Shown: positions 1 to 9,776, counted from the first letter of the stretch. The stretch is DNA of 64,000 bases from an uncultured Atopobiaceae bacterium (GCA_947625405.1 CANQOF010000007.1:24398-88397); one strand, 5' to 3'. Notes: a model not told the origin generated them from the letters alone. A program made the numbers and translations.

Positions 1-512
1 GCGCGTCCCGCGTCGCCCTTCGCGTGCGAACCCACGTAGCCGATGGCTTGGGTGAGCGTCTTACCCGCGCCGAGGCTTGAGGAGAGCGAACGGAGGAGAT
101 CGGGCATGGCTGTGGCGATCGCCTCCTTGCGCGCGCGCTCGAGCGAGGCCGCGAAGACGGGGACCATCGCCACGCAGGCTATGAGCGCCACGGCGACGCC
201 CAGAACCGAGCCCACGAGCCACGCGAAGAGGAGGCTCACGACGAGCATCGCCACGACCATCATCCCCGCGGCGCAACGGCGCCCGAGGTAGAGCGCTCGA
301 GCAGCCGCGGCCTCGCGAATGGCGTCCTCGCAGACGAGCCATGGTGCGCACGCTGCGATTTGGGAGACCAAGGGTGCCGAGCCAAGCCATGTGCAGGCAT
401 CGAGGATGCGACGGTGCAAAAGGATCCTCGAAGCCTGGGAACTTCCCCTCGCGGGAGCCAAGCAGAGGCCCGCTGAGGTCATGGCGAAGAGAGTGCAAAG
501 CGCGCACATCAT
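1..512 (-). CDS. TadB-like type II secretion F-domain membrane protein (partial)
   Basis: This gene starts at 512 and runs off the left edge, leaving about 170 residues. Its ATG overlaps the tadA stop codon as ATGA, so the two are probably translationally coupled. The visible part has two adjacent hydrophobic stretches, about residues 80-117, separated by a short turn. A soluble helical segment follows, containing AMPDLLRSLSSSLGAGKTL, which is typical of the GspF/TadB cytoplasmic domain. In Tad systems TadB and TadC form the inner-membrane platform on which the TadA ATPase acts to extrude the pilus. The position directly behind tadA fits that role. Assignment to TadB rather than TadC rests on gene order. 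Confidence 0.8.
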   Translation of the reverse strand, partial: MMCALCTLFAMTSAGLCLAPARGSSQASRILLHRRILDACTWLGSAPLVSQIAACAPWLVCEDAIREAAAARALYLGRRCAAGMMVVAMLVVSLLFAWLVGSVLGVAVALIACVAMVPVFAASLERARKEAIATAMPDLLRSLSSSLGAGKTLTQAIGYVGSHAKGDAGR

Positions 513-1834
513 GCGGCCACCTCCCATGCCCGAGCCTCTGGCGCTCGAGGGAAGACGAGGGAGAGGCGCGTGCCGCCCTCGCGTTCAAAGGGCGGCTCGG
601 CCACGAGCTCCCAGTGGTCGCGATCCTCGTCGTAGGTGACGATCGGCGAAAGCGCGACGCTGCCGTCGGGCGCCCGCGAGACGGAGGAGGCGGACGTCAC
701 CCGCCGCTCGCCCGAGGCCATGCGCTTGCTCATCACGATGAGATCGAGCGCGGTGGCGATCTGCTCTTCGAGGATCTGCGCGGGGAGGTCCATGCCGAAG
801 CGCGCCATGAGCACGAGGCGAAGGATCGCCTCCTCCTCCGTGCCCGCGTGAAGCGTCGTCATGGAGCCGTCGTGGCCGGTATTCATGGCCTGGAGCATGT
901 CGACGCACTCGGCGCCGCGCACCTCCCCCACGATGATGCGATCGGGCCGCATGCGCAGGGCGTTCGTCACGAGGTCGCGGATGGTCACCTCTCCGCGCCC
1001 CTCCACGGACGCGTCCCTCGCCTCGAGACGCACCACGTGGGGGTGCTCGTCGAAAGCGAGCTCCGCGGAATCCTCGATCGTCACGATGCGCTCGGCATGG
1101 CTGATCTCCGCAGAGAGGGCGTTCAGGAGCGTCGTCTTGCCCGAGCCCGTGCCACCCGCGACGGCGATGTCCTGGCGGCACATCACCGCGCGCGAGAGGA
1201 GGCGCGCGTACCACTCGGGAAGGCTTCCCATGGCCACGAGGCTCTCGAGCCGGTGGATGCGTCCCGTGAACTTTCGGATCGTCACCACGGGACCGTCGAT
1301 GGCGATCGGCGCGATCACCGCGTTCACGCGATCTCCGTTGGCGAGGCGCGCGTTCACGATGGGGCTCGATTCGTCGAGGCGACGACCGAGGGGCGCGAGG
1401 ATGCGATCCACGACGAGGAGGATCTGCTCGGTGCTCTCGAAGACTCGCTCAGCTTCGAGTAGCCTCCCCTCGCGCTCGAAGAAGAGCGAGCTCGTGCCGT
1501 TCACCATCACCTCCGTGACGCTCGGATCATCGAGGAGCGGCTGGATGGGTCCCAATCCCACGACCTCGTCGAGCACCTCGGAGATGAGCCGGCTTTGCTC
1601 CTCGCGCCGGAGGATGTGGTAGTCGTTTTCGTTGAGGAGCGCCTCGAGCGTGACGGCGAGCTCATCTCGCGAGCGCTCGGCGCTCTCCGAGCTCACGACG
1701 CCCGCAATGGCCTTGAGCCCGAGCCGCTCCACGAGATCGCGTTTGAGCTGCTCACGGAGCGGGCCCAGGCTTGGGCGAAGCTCCGCCTCATCCACCTCGA
1801 CCTGCGAGGCCATGACCCTCTCGAGCAGGCTCAT
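509..1834 (-). CDS. tadA: TadA/CpaF-type pilus assembly ATPase
   Basis: A 441-residue type II/IV secretion ATPase, the usual length for CpaF/TadA. The Walker A loop GGTGSGKTT lies at residues 227-235. It is followed by an Asp box (IVTIEDSAEL), a Walker B region (RPDRIIVGEVRGAE) and a His box (GSMTTLHAGT). The N-terminal 120 residues carry the helical domain typical of this branch. It would act as a hexamer at the cytoplasmic membrane and hydrolyse ATP to drive assembly of Flp-type pili. Its start overlaps the tadZ stop by 4 bases and its stop overlaps the tadB-like start by 4 bases. Confidence 0.95.
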   Translation of the reverse strand: MSLLERVMASQVEVDEAELRPSLGPLREQLKRDLVERLGLKAIAGVVSSESAERSRDELAVTLEALLNENDYHILRREEQSRLISEVLDEVVGLGPIQPLLDDPSVTEVMVNGTSSLFFEREGRLLEAERVFESTEQILLVVDRILAPLGRRLDESSPIVNARLANGDRVNAVIAPIAIDGPVVTIRKFTGRIHRLESLVAMGSLPEWYARLLSRAVMCRQDIAVAGGTGSGKTTLLNALSAEISHAERIVTIEDSAELAFDEHPHVVRLEARDASVEGRGEVTIRDLVTNALRMRPDRIIVGEVRGAECVDMLQAMNTGHDGSMTTLHAGTEEEAILRLVLMARFGMDLPAQILEEQIATALDLIVMSKRMASGERRVTSASSVSRAPDGSVALSPIVTYDEDRDHWELVAEPPFEREGGTRLSLVFPRAPEARAWEVAA

Positions 1835-3510
1835 GATGCGAGCGCCTTGAAGAAGGGGAAGACCTCGCCGCGCTTGCCGCGGGACTTCTCGCCCGCGGCC
1901 TTCCGCGCGCGCTCATCGTCGGGAAGGATCCCCAGCTCGGAGAGGATGAGCGCGAGATGGCGCGCGACGCTCTCGGAAAAATCGTTCGGGAGGTCCACGA
2001 GCTCCGTGGCATGCCCCGCGCTCATGAGCTCGCCCACCTCGATGCCCCCTTCGAGGATGGAGAGCTGGCGCGCCGTCTCGAAGCCCTTGTCCACGCGATT
2101 GATGAAGCCCTCGTCGCGATGTCGCGGGTCGCAGCGATTGATGAGGCGGCAGATCCGCGTGCGCGCCACGCCGAGGCGCTGGGCGAGGAGCCCGGCGCGG
2201 GAGAGGGTGCCGATGGCGCCCGCACGCTCGTCCGAACACACGAGCAGGCGCGAGGCCATCTGCGTGGCCTGCGCCACGGCATCGCCCCACGAGGTGCCCC
2301 CATCCACCACCACGAGGTCGTACGTGGCGGAGAGCTCATCGAGGATCTCCGCCGTGCGCGGGGCGACCGTTTCCGCGTACTCCGGCTTGGCGCAGGGTCC
2401 GAAGAGCGTGAGTCGCTCGCCCACCTGCCGCCCCACGCGCATGAGCTCGCGTTCGAGGGTGGCGTCGGCAAGGGGCGTGAGATCGGCGGGGCCGTCGAGC
2501 CCGAAGTAGCCGAAGAGATTTCCGAAGGCGAGATCGAGGTCGACGAGCGCGACCTCCATGCCCCACGAGGCGGCGGTGGCGGCCATGAGCGCGGCGATGG
2601 CGCTCTTCCCCACGCCCCCTCGCCCGCTCACGAGCACAAGGCGAGGTGAATCCTTTCCCAAGCGCGCGTGGGCCACGGGAGACGGGAGACGCGTGGAGCG
2701 CTCTCCTTGAGAGAACGGGAGATACGCGGTGTCTCCCGCTACGTCGTAGCGACCATCCCTCGCCTCCTGGGCGCGGGATGAGAAGGGCTTGTGGCGAAGC
2801 CTCGCCTGCGTGGAGGACACGTTTCCGAGGCCCGGAGCTTGGTGGATGTGGGCTGCGTCGGGAGTGCGTTTGGAGTGTGAAGTGCTCCGGGCGTCTCGCG
2901 CGCCACCAAACTCCGGTTCCTCGAGATCGTCCCCCCACGCGGCGAAGGCCCCATGCGCCTCGGCCTCCTCGAGCGTGGGCAGTGCGCGAAGGAAGAGGCG
3001 CTGATGCGCCACCTCATCAACCTCAAGTGGCTCCTCGCGCGCGAGCCCGCGATCCGTCGGCGCGGGAAGCGGATGCGATGCGGAGGGAAGCGGCGCGCCT
3101 GAAGGCGCCACCTCGAGCGCCGTTTCCGGCCCCGGAGACATGTGGATCGGCGATCGCGTAATTCCGAGCGCCTCGAGCACCTCGCCCGGTTCCACCACGC
3201 GCGTGATCATCGCGTGCGCCGCCCGGGAGCGAAGGGAGCCCGATGGACGCTCCGCCACGAGCCACACGCCTCTCGCGTGGCCGTCTCGCGCGATCGCCGC
3301 GGCCACGTTCACCGGCTCGATGGGCAGGGTGGTCCCCACCAGCACGCGCCGAAGGCCCCGGGGCTCCGAGAGGAGATCCTGGCGAAGTAGCCAAGGATCT
3401 TGATAGGCCTCCACCTCGAGGCCCTCTATCTGCCTAAGCTCGCGCGCCCACACCTCATCGCCGGAGCTTATGAGGGAGATGGGGCACTGCGGCTCGCGAC
3501 CGACGATCAT
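1831..3510 (-). CDS. TadZ/CpaE-like ParA-family pilus localisation protein
   Basis: A 559-residue protein in three parts. Residues 1-125 resemble the receiver-like domain of TadZ. Residues 126-290 form a Ser/Pro/Arg-rich, probably disordered linker. Residues about 295-540 form a ParA/MinD ATPase domain with LVDLDLAFGN and VVVDGG motifs. The nucleotide loop reads GRGGVGKSA, so the signature lysine of the deviant Walker motif (KGGxGK) is an arginine while the second lysine is kept. TadZ proteins place the Tad machine in the cell and often have modified ATP sites. The gene lies between cpaB and tadA with 4-base overlaps on both sides. Confidence 0.85.
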   Translation of the reverse strand: MIVGREPQCPISLISSGDEVWARELRQIEGLEVEAYQDPWLLRQDLLSEPRGLRRVLVGTTLPIEPVNVAAAIARDGHARGVWLVAERPSGSLRSRAAHAMITRVVEPGEVLEALGITRSPIHMSPGPETALEVAPSGAPLPSASHPLPAPTDRGLAREEPLEVDEVAHQRLFLRALPTLEEAEAHGAFAAWGDDLEEPEFGGARDARSTSHSKRTPDAAHIHQAPGLGNVSSTQARLRHKPFSSRAQEARDGRYDVAGDTAYLPFSQGERSTRLPSPVAHARLGKDSPRLVLVSGRGGVGKSAIAALMAATAASWGMEVALVDLDLAFGNLFGYFGLDGPADLTPLADATLERELMRVGRQVGERLTLFGPCAKPEYAETVAPRTAEILDELSATYDLVVVDGGTSWGDAVAQATQMASRLLVCSDERAGAIGTLSRAGLLAQRLGVARTRICRLINRCDPRHRDEGFINRVDKGFETARQLSILEGGIEVGELMSAGHATELVDLPNDFSESVARHLALILSELGILPDDERARKAAGEKSRGKRGEVFPFFKALAS

Positions 3511-4325
3511 GGCTGCTCCTCGAAGATTGGCTCGGATGAGAGGTCGTCGGGGCCGATGGCCTCGGATGTGGCGTCTTCCACGAAGATCTCGCCGATCTCG
3601 GCGTTGCCCTCCTCGGCGGGAACGTTCGAGGGCGCCACGGGATCGGCCGCGGGGGCATCACCCTCCGCCGCGTCGGCCGCCACGTCCTGCTCCACCTGGT
3701 AGAGCCCATCGGCGGGTTGCACGAGACGCAGGCTTCCGTCGGTGGCCGCCGCGATGAAGGCGGCCACGTCGTCGATCGGCACGGCGACGGTGATCGCCGA
3801 TCCCGTGGCTCCCGAGCCCTCGCTCGTGCCGATCACCGTGAGATCCGTGGAGACCGTGCGGGTCTCGCCATCGAGCACGCGATAGCCCACGAGGGAGACG
3901 CCGAGCGCCACGTCCGAGCTCACGCCGGTCTTGTCGCCCAGCGAAACCGACATGGCGACGGTGCCCTCGGGTATGGCGAGCGTGGCCGAATCTTCGCGAA
4001 CGGCGGTGTGGGTGATGGGGGTCCCCGCGCTCACAGGCGAGGTGAGCGTGAGGCCGAGGGAATCCTCAAGGGAGGTGAGCGAGCCCTCGGGCACGAGCTC
4101 GGCGACCCAATCCCGCTCCTCGCAGGTGAGCGAATCGACCTTCTCCCCCGCCTCGAGATCGCGCGCGGCCACGACGATCGCCACGAGCTCGCCGCCATAG
4201 CGCTCGAGCGCCTCGGCGCGATCGGTCTCCGCCTCCGCGCGCACCTGCTCGCCATAGCCCAGACAGGCCATGAGCGCGAGCACGCCGAAGGCGGCGGAGA
4301 GTATGAGGCGAAAGCGCTTGGACAT
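3507..4325 (-). CDS. CpaB/RcpC-like SAF-domain pilus assembly protein
   Basis: A 272-residue protein starting at the ATG at 4325, chosen because GAGGGAG lies about six bases upstream. An in-frame extension to 4382 has no such site. A membrane anchor or signal (about residues 6-24) is followed by an SAF domain with the pattern AARDLEAGEKV and a second CpaB domain. The C-terminal 60 residues are rich in Ala, Glu, Asp and Pro and look disordered. CpaB/RcpC proteins act in the periplasm or wall of Tad systems, often by affecting pilin modification or secretin assembly. It is the first gene of the visible tad operon. The pilin gene is not in the window. Confidence 0.85.
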   Translation of the reverse strand: MSKRFRLILSAAFGVLALMACLGYGEQVRAEAETDRAEALERYGGELVAIVVAARDLEAGEKVDSLTCEERDWVAELVPEGSLTSLEDSLGLTLTSPVSAGTPITHTAVREDSATLAIPEGTVAMSVSLGDKTGVSSDVALGVSLVGYRVLDGETRTVSTDLTVIGTSEGSGATGSAITVAVPIDDVAAFIAAATDGSLRLVQPADGLYQVEQDVAADAAEGDAPAADPVAPSNVPAEEGNAEIGEIFVEDATSEAIGPDDLSSEPIFEEQP

Positions 4326-4557
4326 TCGGCTCCCTCGAAGACGAGTGGAGCCCAAGTGTGCGAGCCGCCTTACCCCGCCCACGCCTCCCTACGCCGAAAA
4401 CTGCCACGTCGAACTGACCGGGGGCTGGCCAAATCCCAACAAATCACTTAAAACCGCATCTCAAAGCACGTACGGCGCTTCGAAATCCGCAGTGTGGAAA
4501 CGATGGAGAAAGCGTCGCCACCCCACACGATCTCCTCATGGGGAACTCGTGCGCCCG
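4326..4557. promoter_or_regulatory. Intergenic region upstream of the tad operon
   Basis: This 232-base gap lies between the rsgA stop and cpaB. The stretch 4435-4510 is clearly more AT-rich than the surroundings and should hold the tad promoter, reading leftwards. A TTGAGA hexamer can be read on the minus strand in that stretch, but no convincing -10 element lies at the right distance. No gene or terminator with a T-tract was seen. Confidence 0.35.
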
Positions 4558-5844
4558 CTAGAGCGTCACGTCGGGATCAAGCGAGGTCGCGTGACGGCGC
4601 ATCTCGTCGGCAAGGGAGATATAGGCCTCGACGCGCGCGGGGTCGAGCTCGCCCGTTTCCTCGGCGCCGGCAAGCGCGCATCCGGGCTCCCCGTGATGCG
4701 TGCAATCGCGAAAACGGCACTCCCATGCGCGCTCCATCACGTCGCCGAACACTTTCTCGAGGCCGCTCTCGTGCCCCACGAGCGGAAGGTTGCGAAGGCC
4801 CGGACAGTCGATCACCACGCCCGCGTCCGGCACCTTCACCATGCGCCGCGCCACGGTCGTGTGGCGTCCCGCGTCATCGCTTCTCCGCACGCTCGACGTC
4901 TTGAGCGCCGCCTCGCCGAGGAGCGCGTTCAAAAGCGTCGACTTACCCGCCCCCGATTCTCCGAGCACGAGCGCTGTCGTCTGCGGCGCCAGGAGCTCGC
5001 GGACGCTCGAAAGGCCGAAGTGCCCGCCCGCGCGCACCGTCGCGTCCGCGAGGGCGTCCACATCCACGTCCTCGCGCTCGCGCGCGTCGAGCGCGCAGAG
5101 GGCGAGCACCCGCACGCGTTCGCCCAAAAGCGCCCGCACGTGCGCCACATCGTGGGCGAGCTCCTCCGACGAGGCGGCGCGATCTGCCTTCGTGAGGAGC
5201 ACCGCGATCTCCGCGCCGCTGTCGGCCGCCACCACCGCGGAGCGCGCGATGCGGTTCAAGGAGAGCGCCTCGCGTCCGAGCGGCTGGGCGATGAGCACGA
5301 GCTCGACGTTTGCCGCGAGCACCTGGAGGTCGCCGCGCTGGCTTCCGCGCCAGCGCACGAGCGCCTGCTCGCGCGGCAGCACCTCCTCGATGAGGGCCAC
5401 GTCATGGGCCTCCGGGCGTCGGAGCACCACCCAATCACCCACCGCCGGCCGCTCGAGATCGCCTTTGTAGATGCGCTCGGCGTGCTCGGCGCGATAGAGC
5501 CCCGAGGCGCATCTCACCGCGGGGAAGTTGCGATCGAGCCGACAAACGAAGCCGAGCTCGAGCTCGAGATCTCCATCGCAGGCCGCAACGAACGCGTCGA
5601 ATGCCGAGCGCTGCCGCTCTGAGGGCGCGAGGTCGTCGAACGCGGGCACTCGCGCTAGGCTCTCGAGCGCGGGGAGCCCCCGCATGGCCGCGGCATCATC
5701 CAAGGCCGCCGAGCTCCCCCGCCGCTTCCTCGCCTTCGCGCCACGCGCGAGCGAGGAGGTGCGCACCTTCGTCTTTCCCTGAGAGCGCTTCGCCACCGGT
5801 CTGAAGATCCGCGGGCTAGGCCACGATGCCCGCGCGCTTGTCAT
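4558..5844 (-). CDS. rsgA: Ribosome small subunit-dependent GTPase A
   Basis: A circularly permuted GTPase that assists late maturation of the 30S subunit. An OB-fold region lies at about residues 95-175. The G motifs appear in the permuted order: LTKAD at 217-221 in place of NKxD, then the P-loop GESGAGKST at 295-303, then DCPGL at 346-350. A zinc-binding tail with C376, C381, H383 and C389 follows. At 428 residues it is longer than the usual 300-350, because of a basic N-terminal extension. The start is uncertain: the ATG at 5844 overlaps the upstream ATPase gene by 29 bases, and a GTG at 5796 or the ATG at 5685 would give a more normal length. Confidence 0.93.
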   Translation of the reverse strand: MTSARASWPSPRIFRPVAKRSQGKTKVRTSSLARGAKARKRRGSSAALDDAAAMRGLPALESLARVPAFDDLAPSERQRSAFDAFVAACDGDLELELGFVCRLDRNFPAVRCASGLYRAEHAERIYKGDLERPAVGDWVVLRRPEAHDVALIEEVLPREQALVRWRGSQRGDLQVLAANVELVLIAQPLGREALSLNRIARSAVVAADSGAEIAVLLTKADRAASSEELAHDVAHVRALLGERVRVLALCALDAREREDVDVDALADATVRAGGHFGLSSVRELLAPQTTALVLGESGAGKSTLLNALLGEAALKTSSVRRSDDAGRHTTVARRMVKVPDAGVVIDCPGLRNLPLVGHESGLEKVFGDVMERAWECRFRDCTHHGEPGCALAGAEETGELDPARVEAYISLADEMRRHATSLDPDVTL

Positions 5845-8521
5845 GCGCGCGCCAGCACGCCTTGTAGATCTCCATGATCGGGATGATCAGGAAGGCGATC
5901 CCCATGGCGATGAAGTACGCATGGGCCGGGAGCTCGGTGAAGTCGAAGAGATCCACGAGGAACGGCACCTCCACCACGGTCGTCGTGAGCACGAGCGAGA
6001 GCGCGAAGGATCCCCAGAGCCACCAGTTGTGCGAGCCGAGCCTGAAGATCGACTGGCGCCTCGAGCGCATGTTGAACGAGTGGAACATCTCCACCATCGA
6101 GAGCGTGAGGAAGGCCATCGTCACACCCTCGTTGCCATGCACGGAGGAGCCGAGCACGGCGTCGAAGGAGAGGGGCTCGCCCGCGGCGGAGAGCTGGAAG
6201 TACTCGCCGATGAAGTAGCTCACGAGCGTGAAGGCGGCGATGATGACGCCCTGGAAGATCACGTCGAAAGCCATGCCGCCCGCGAAGATGCCGTCCGTGG
6301 CGCTCCTCGGCTTTCGCTGCATGATGTTGGGCTCGGCCTTCTCCATGCCGAGCGCGAGCGCCGGGAAGCAGTCCGTGATGAGGTTGATCCAGAGCAGGTG
6401 TACCGGCTCGAGGATCGTGAAGCCGATCATCGTGGCCACGAAGACTGCGATGACCTCGGCGATGTTCGAGGAGAGCAGGAACTGGATGGCCTTGCGGATG
6501 TTGTCGTAGATGCGCCGGCCCTCTTCGATGGCCGAGACGATCGTGGCGAAGTTGTCGTCAGCGAGCACCATGTCGGCCACGTTCTTCGTCACGTCCGTGC
6601 CGGTGATGCCCATGCCGATGCCGATGTCGGCGCGCTTGATGGAGGGGGCGTCGTTCACGCCGTCGCCGGTCATGGCCACGACGTTTCCGCGCGCCTTCCA
6701 CGCCTCGACGATGCGCACCTTGTGCTCGGGTTGGACGCGCGCGTAGACGCCGTAGCGATCGATCGTCGCGTCGAGCTCCTCGTCGGAGATGTGGTCGAGC
6801 TCGGCGCCGGTGAGCGCCTGCGAGCGGTCGGTGACGATGTCGAGCTGCTTGGCGATGGCGACGGCGGTGTCGATGTGGTCGCCCGTGATCATCACGGGAC
6901 GGATGCCCGCGCCATGCGCCTCGGCCACGGCCGGCCCCACCTCGGGACGCACCGGGTCGATCATGCCGGAGAGCCCGATGAACGTGAGGTCGTGCTCGAG
7001 GTACTCGGCGTCCTCGCGCTCGGGGCGCGCGTCCCAGTCGCGTTTCGCGGCGGCGAGCACGCGAAGCGCCTCGTCGGCCATGCCCTTGTTCGCCTCGAGG
7101 ATCCGCCCCCGGATCTCGTCCGTGAGCGGCACGACGCCATCCTGCTCCACGACCATCGTGCAGCACTTGAGCACCTCGTCCGGCGCGCCCTTCGTGTACT
7201 GCACGAAGGAGCCGTGCGGCGTCTGCACCACGACGCTCATCATCTTGCGCCCGGAATCGAAGGGCGCCTCGCCCACGCGCGGGAAGTTGTACTCGAGGTC
7301 GGTCTTGAACTCGCCCTCTTTGGCGGCATCCGCCACGAGCGCGGCCTCGGTGGGCTCGCCCTTGGCGACGTGATCCACCGGATCCCACGCGGCGTCGGAG
7401 GCGAGCGCCATCGCGCACACGAGCTCGTGGAGCTCCTCGGTGGCGTGCCGCACGACGGTCATGCGGTTCTGCGTGAGGGTGCCCGTCTTATCGGAGCAGA
7501 TCACCTGCGTGCAGCCGAGGGTCTCCACGGCGGTGAGCTTGCGCACGATCGCCGCCTGGTGGCTCATCTTCGTCACGCCGAGCGAGAGCACGATCGTCAC
7601 GACGGCGACGAGGCCCTCGGGTATGGCGGCGACGGCGAGCGACACGGCCACCATGAAGGTGTCGATCACGAGCGCGGGATCGTTGAAGAACTCCGCCCCG
7701 TGGCGGATGAAGCTCACGCCGAAGATCACGAGGCAGATCACGATGACGCCGATGGTGAGGATGCGGGAGAGCTCAGCGAGGCGGAGCTGGAGCGGCGTGC
7801 GCTCGTCCTCGGCCTCGGAGATGGATTCGGCAATCTTTCCCATCTCGGTGGCCATGCCGGTGCTCGCCACCACGGCGCGCCCGCGGCCGTAGACCACCGT
7901 CGAGCCCATGTAGACCATGTTCGTGCGATCGCCGAGCGGCACGTCGTCGGCGCCCTCGGGCGCGGAGAGCGCCTCGACGGACTTGTCCACGGGCACGCTC
8001 TCGCCCGTGAGCGCCGATTCCTCGACCTTCATGGAGGCGCACTCAACGATGCGCGCGTCGGCGGGAACGGCGTCTCCCGCCTCGAGCACGATCACGTCGC
8101 CCGGCACGAGCTCTTGGCTCTTGAGGTCGATCTGGCGGCCGTCGCGGATGACCTTCGAGGTGGCCGCCGCCATCTCCTGGAGCGCCTCGAGCGCCTCCTC
8201 GGCCTTTGATTCCTGCACCACGCCGAGCACGGCGTTCACCACGACCACGAAGAGGATGATCACCACGTCGGCGATGTCGGATTCGCCCTGCACCGCGCCC
8301 GCGATGGCGCTGATGATCGCCGCGACGATGAGGAGGATGATCATCGGGTCGGCGAGCTGGGAGAGGAAGCGCTTCCAGAGCGGATCCTTCTTCGCCTCGT
8401 CGAGCTTGTTCGGACCGTACTGGGCGAGGCGCGCCTCGGCCTCGCTCGCGGATAGTCCGTTCGCCTCGTCCGTCTTGAGCTCGGCAAGCACGTCAGCCGT
8501 AGCCCTCAGATGTTCCTTCAC
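5816..8521 (-). CDS. P-type Ca2+-transporting ATPase
   Basis: A 901-residue P2-type cation pump. The GTG start at 8521 was chosen because GGAGG lies six bases upstream. A longer frame to 8650 has no ribosome site and a non-family N-terminus. Visible motifs are LTGES in the actuator domain, the phosphorylated Asp344 in DKTGTLT, and MTGDGVNDAP in the hinge. The membrane helices contain AIPEGL (M4), NIAE (M5) and NLITD (M6), which match the Ca2+ ligands of SERCA/PMCA-type pumps. It probably exports Ca2+ (or Mn2+) at the plasma membrane. rsgA follows with a small overlap. The adjacent ldhA gene is divergent, sharing a 217-base promoter region. Confidence 0.93.
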   Translation of the reverse strand: MKEHLRATADVLAELKTDEANGLSASEAEARLAQYGPNKLDEAKKDPLWKRFLSQLADPMIILLIVAAIISAIAGAVQGESDIADVVIILFVVVVNAVLGVVQESKAEEALEALQEMAAATSKVIRDGRQIDLKSQELVPGDVIVLEAGDAVPADARIVECASMKVEESALTGESVPVDKSVEALSAPEGADDVPLGDRTNMVYMGSTVVYGRGRAVVASTGMATEMGKIAESISEAEDERTPLQLRLAELSRILTIGVIVICLVIFGVSFIRHGAEFFNDPALVIDTFMVAVSLAVAAIPEGLVAVVTIVLSLGVTKMSHQAAIVRKLTAVETLGCTQVICSDKTGTLTQNRMTVVRHATEELHELVCAMALASDAAWDPVDHVAKGEPTEAALVADAAKEGEFKTDLEYNFPRVGEAPFDSGRKMMSVVVQTPHGSFVQYTKGAPDEVLKCCTMVVEQDGVVPLTDEIRGRILEANKGMADEALRVLAAAKRDWDARPEREDAEYLEHDLTFIGLSGMIDPVRPEVGPAVAEAHGAGIRPVMITGDHIDTAVAIAKQLDIVTDRSQALTGAELDHISDEELDATIDRYGVYARVQPEHKVRIVEAWKARGNVVAMTGDGVNDAPSIKRADIGIGMGITGTDVTKNVADMVLADDNFATIVSAIEEGRRIYDNIRKAIQFLLSSNIAEVIAVFVATMIGFTILEPVHLLWINLITDCFPALALGMEKAEPNIMQRKPRSATDGIFAGGMAFDVIFQGVIIAAFTLVSYFIGEYFQLSAAGEPLSFDAVLGSSVHGNEGVTMAFLTLSMVEMFHSFNMRSRRQSIFRLGSHNWWLWGSFALSLVLTTTVVEVPFLVDLFDFTELPAHAYFIAMGIAFLIIPIMEIYKACWRAHDKRAGIVA

Positions 8522-8738
8522 GTCGATCCTCCGCCCGCGCAAGGAGCCCACGCGCCCCGTCATACGTTGCCATTTGAAGGCGATCCGCTCGCCTCTCGGT
8601 TCGTTCCCCTTCCACGGATACACGATACGACCTTGGCGATTGGATGGCACGCACGGACGCCGACGAACCTAGAATGGACGGCGCATGGGAAAGCCCGCGG
8701 AAGGCCAATTCGAAGAGTTCGAGACGAAGGAGAACGAG
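8522..8738. promoter_or_regulatory. Divergent promoter region between the Ca2+ ATPase and ldhA
   Basis: This 217-base non-coding region serves genes on both strands. A TAGAAT hexamer at 8670-8675 is a reasonable -10 for ldhA, giving a leader of about 55-60 bases. No good -35 hexamer lies 16-18 bases upstream of it. No -10 was identified for the ATPase gene. Confidence 0.35.
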
Positions 8739-9731
8739 ATGAAGATCCTCTTCTACGACACCCGCGACTACGACAAGGATTCGTTCGAGGAGCAGCTTAA
8801 GGACTTCCCCGACATCTCGATCGACTTCATCGAGGCCGACATCAACCCCATGACCGCCACGCTCGCCAACGGCTACGACGCGGTCTGCGGCTTCGTGAAC
8901 TCCAAGATCAACGCCTTTGCGCTCGAGATCCTCGCCGGCTTCGGCGTGAACCTCGTGCTCATGCGCTGCGCCGGCTTCGACGCGGTGAACGTGAACGTGG
9001 CCAAGGACCTCGGCATCACCGTCATGCGCGTGCCGGGCTACTCGCCCGAGGCCATCGCCGAGCACGCCATGGGCCTCGCGCTCGCGTCCGACCGCCACAT
9101 CGTGAAGGGCTTCAACCGCGTTCGCGAGAACGACTTCGAGCTCTCCGGCCTCCTTGGCCACACGCTCTTTGGCAAGACCGCCGGCATCGTGGGCACGGGC
9201 AAGATCGGCGCCGCCATGTGCAAGATCGTCCGCGGCTTCGGCATGGAGGTCCTTGGCTACGACGTCTACCAGAACCCCGACCTCAAGGACTACGTCACCT
9301 ACGTGGAGCTCGACGAGCTTCTCGAGCGCTCCGACCTCATCTCGCTCCACTGCCCGCTTTTTGATTCGAACTACCACATGATCGACGCCAAGGCCATCGA
9401 CAAGATGAAGAAGGGCGTCATCTTCGTGAACACCGCGCGCGGCGGCCTCGTGGACACCGAAGCCCTCATCGACGGCATCCGCACCCAGAAGATCGGCGCC
9501 TGCGGCATCGACGTCTACGAGGAGGAGGGCGCAAACGTCTTCCGCAACCGCTCCTCGGCGATCATGGAATCGGTCACCTCCACGCTCTGCGCGTTCCCCA
9601 ACTGCGTCGTGACCTCGCACCAGGCCTTCTTCACCAAGGAGGCCCTCGCCGCCATCGCGCAGACCACCCTCTCCAACGCCCAGGCCTTCACGAAGGGCGA
9701 AGAGCTGCCGAAGGCAAACGTGGTCTGCTAG
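8739..9731 (+). CDS. ldhA: D-lactate dehydrogenase (D-2-hydroxyacid dehydrogenase family)
   Basis: A 330-residue NAD-dependent enzyme that reduces pyruvate to D-lactate and so regenerates NAD+ in fermentation. The start at 8739 follows AAGGAG at six bases. The Rossmann loop GTGKIG is at residues 152-157. The catalytic Arg234 lies in NTARGG and the catalytic His294 in TSHQAFFT. The pattern VPGYSPEAIAEHA is typical of the LdhA branch rather than of phosphoglycerate dehydrogenases. Pyruvate kinase follows 45 bases downstream on the same strand, so the pair would link pyruvate formation directly to lactate. A related specificity, such as D-2-hydroxyisocaproate, cannot be excluded. Confidence 0.92.
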   Translation: MKILFYDTRDYDKDSFEEQLKDFPDISIDFIEADINPMTATLANGYDAVCGFVNSKINAFALEILAGFGVNLVLMRCAGFDAVNVNVAKDLGITVMRVPGYSPEAIAEHAMGLALASDRHIVKGFNRVRENDFELSGLLGHTLFGKTAGIVGTGKIGAAMCKIVRGFGMEVLGYDVYQNPDLKDYVTYVELDELLERSDLISLHCPLFDSNYHMIDAKAIDKMKKGVIFVNTARGGLVDTEALIDGIRTQKIGACGIDVYEEEGANVFRNRSSAIMESVTSTLCAFPNCVVTSHQAFFTKEALAAIAQTTLSNAQAFTKGEELPKANVVC

Positions 9732-9776
9732 CACGCTCACGTATTTACCTCGAGAAATCGGAGGCACAACCCACCC

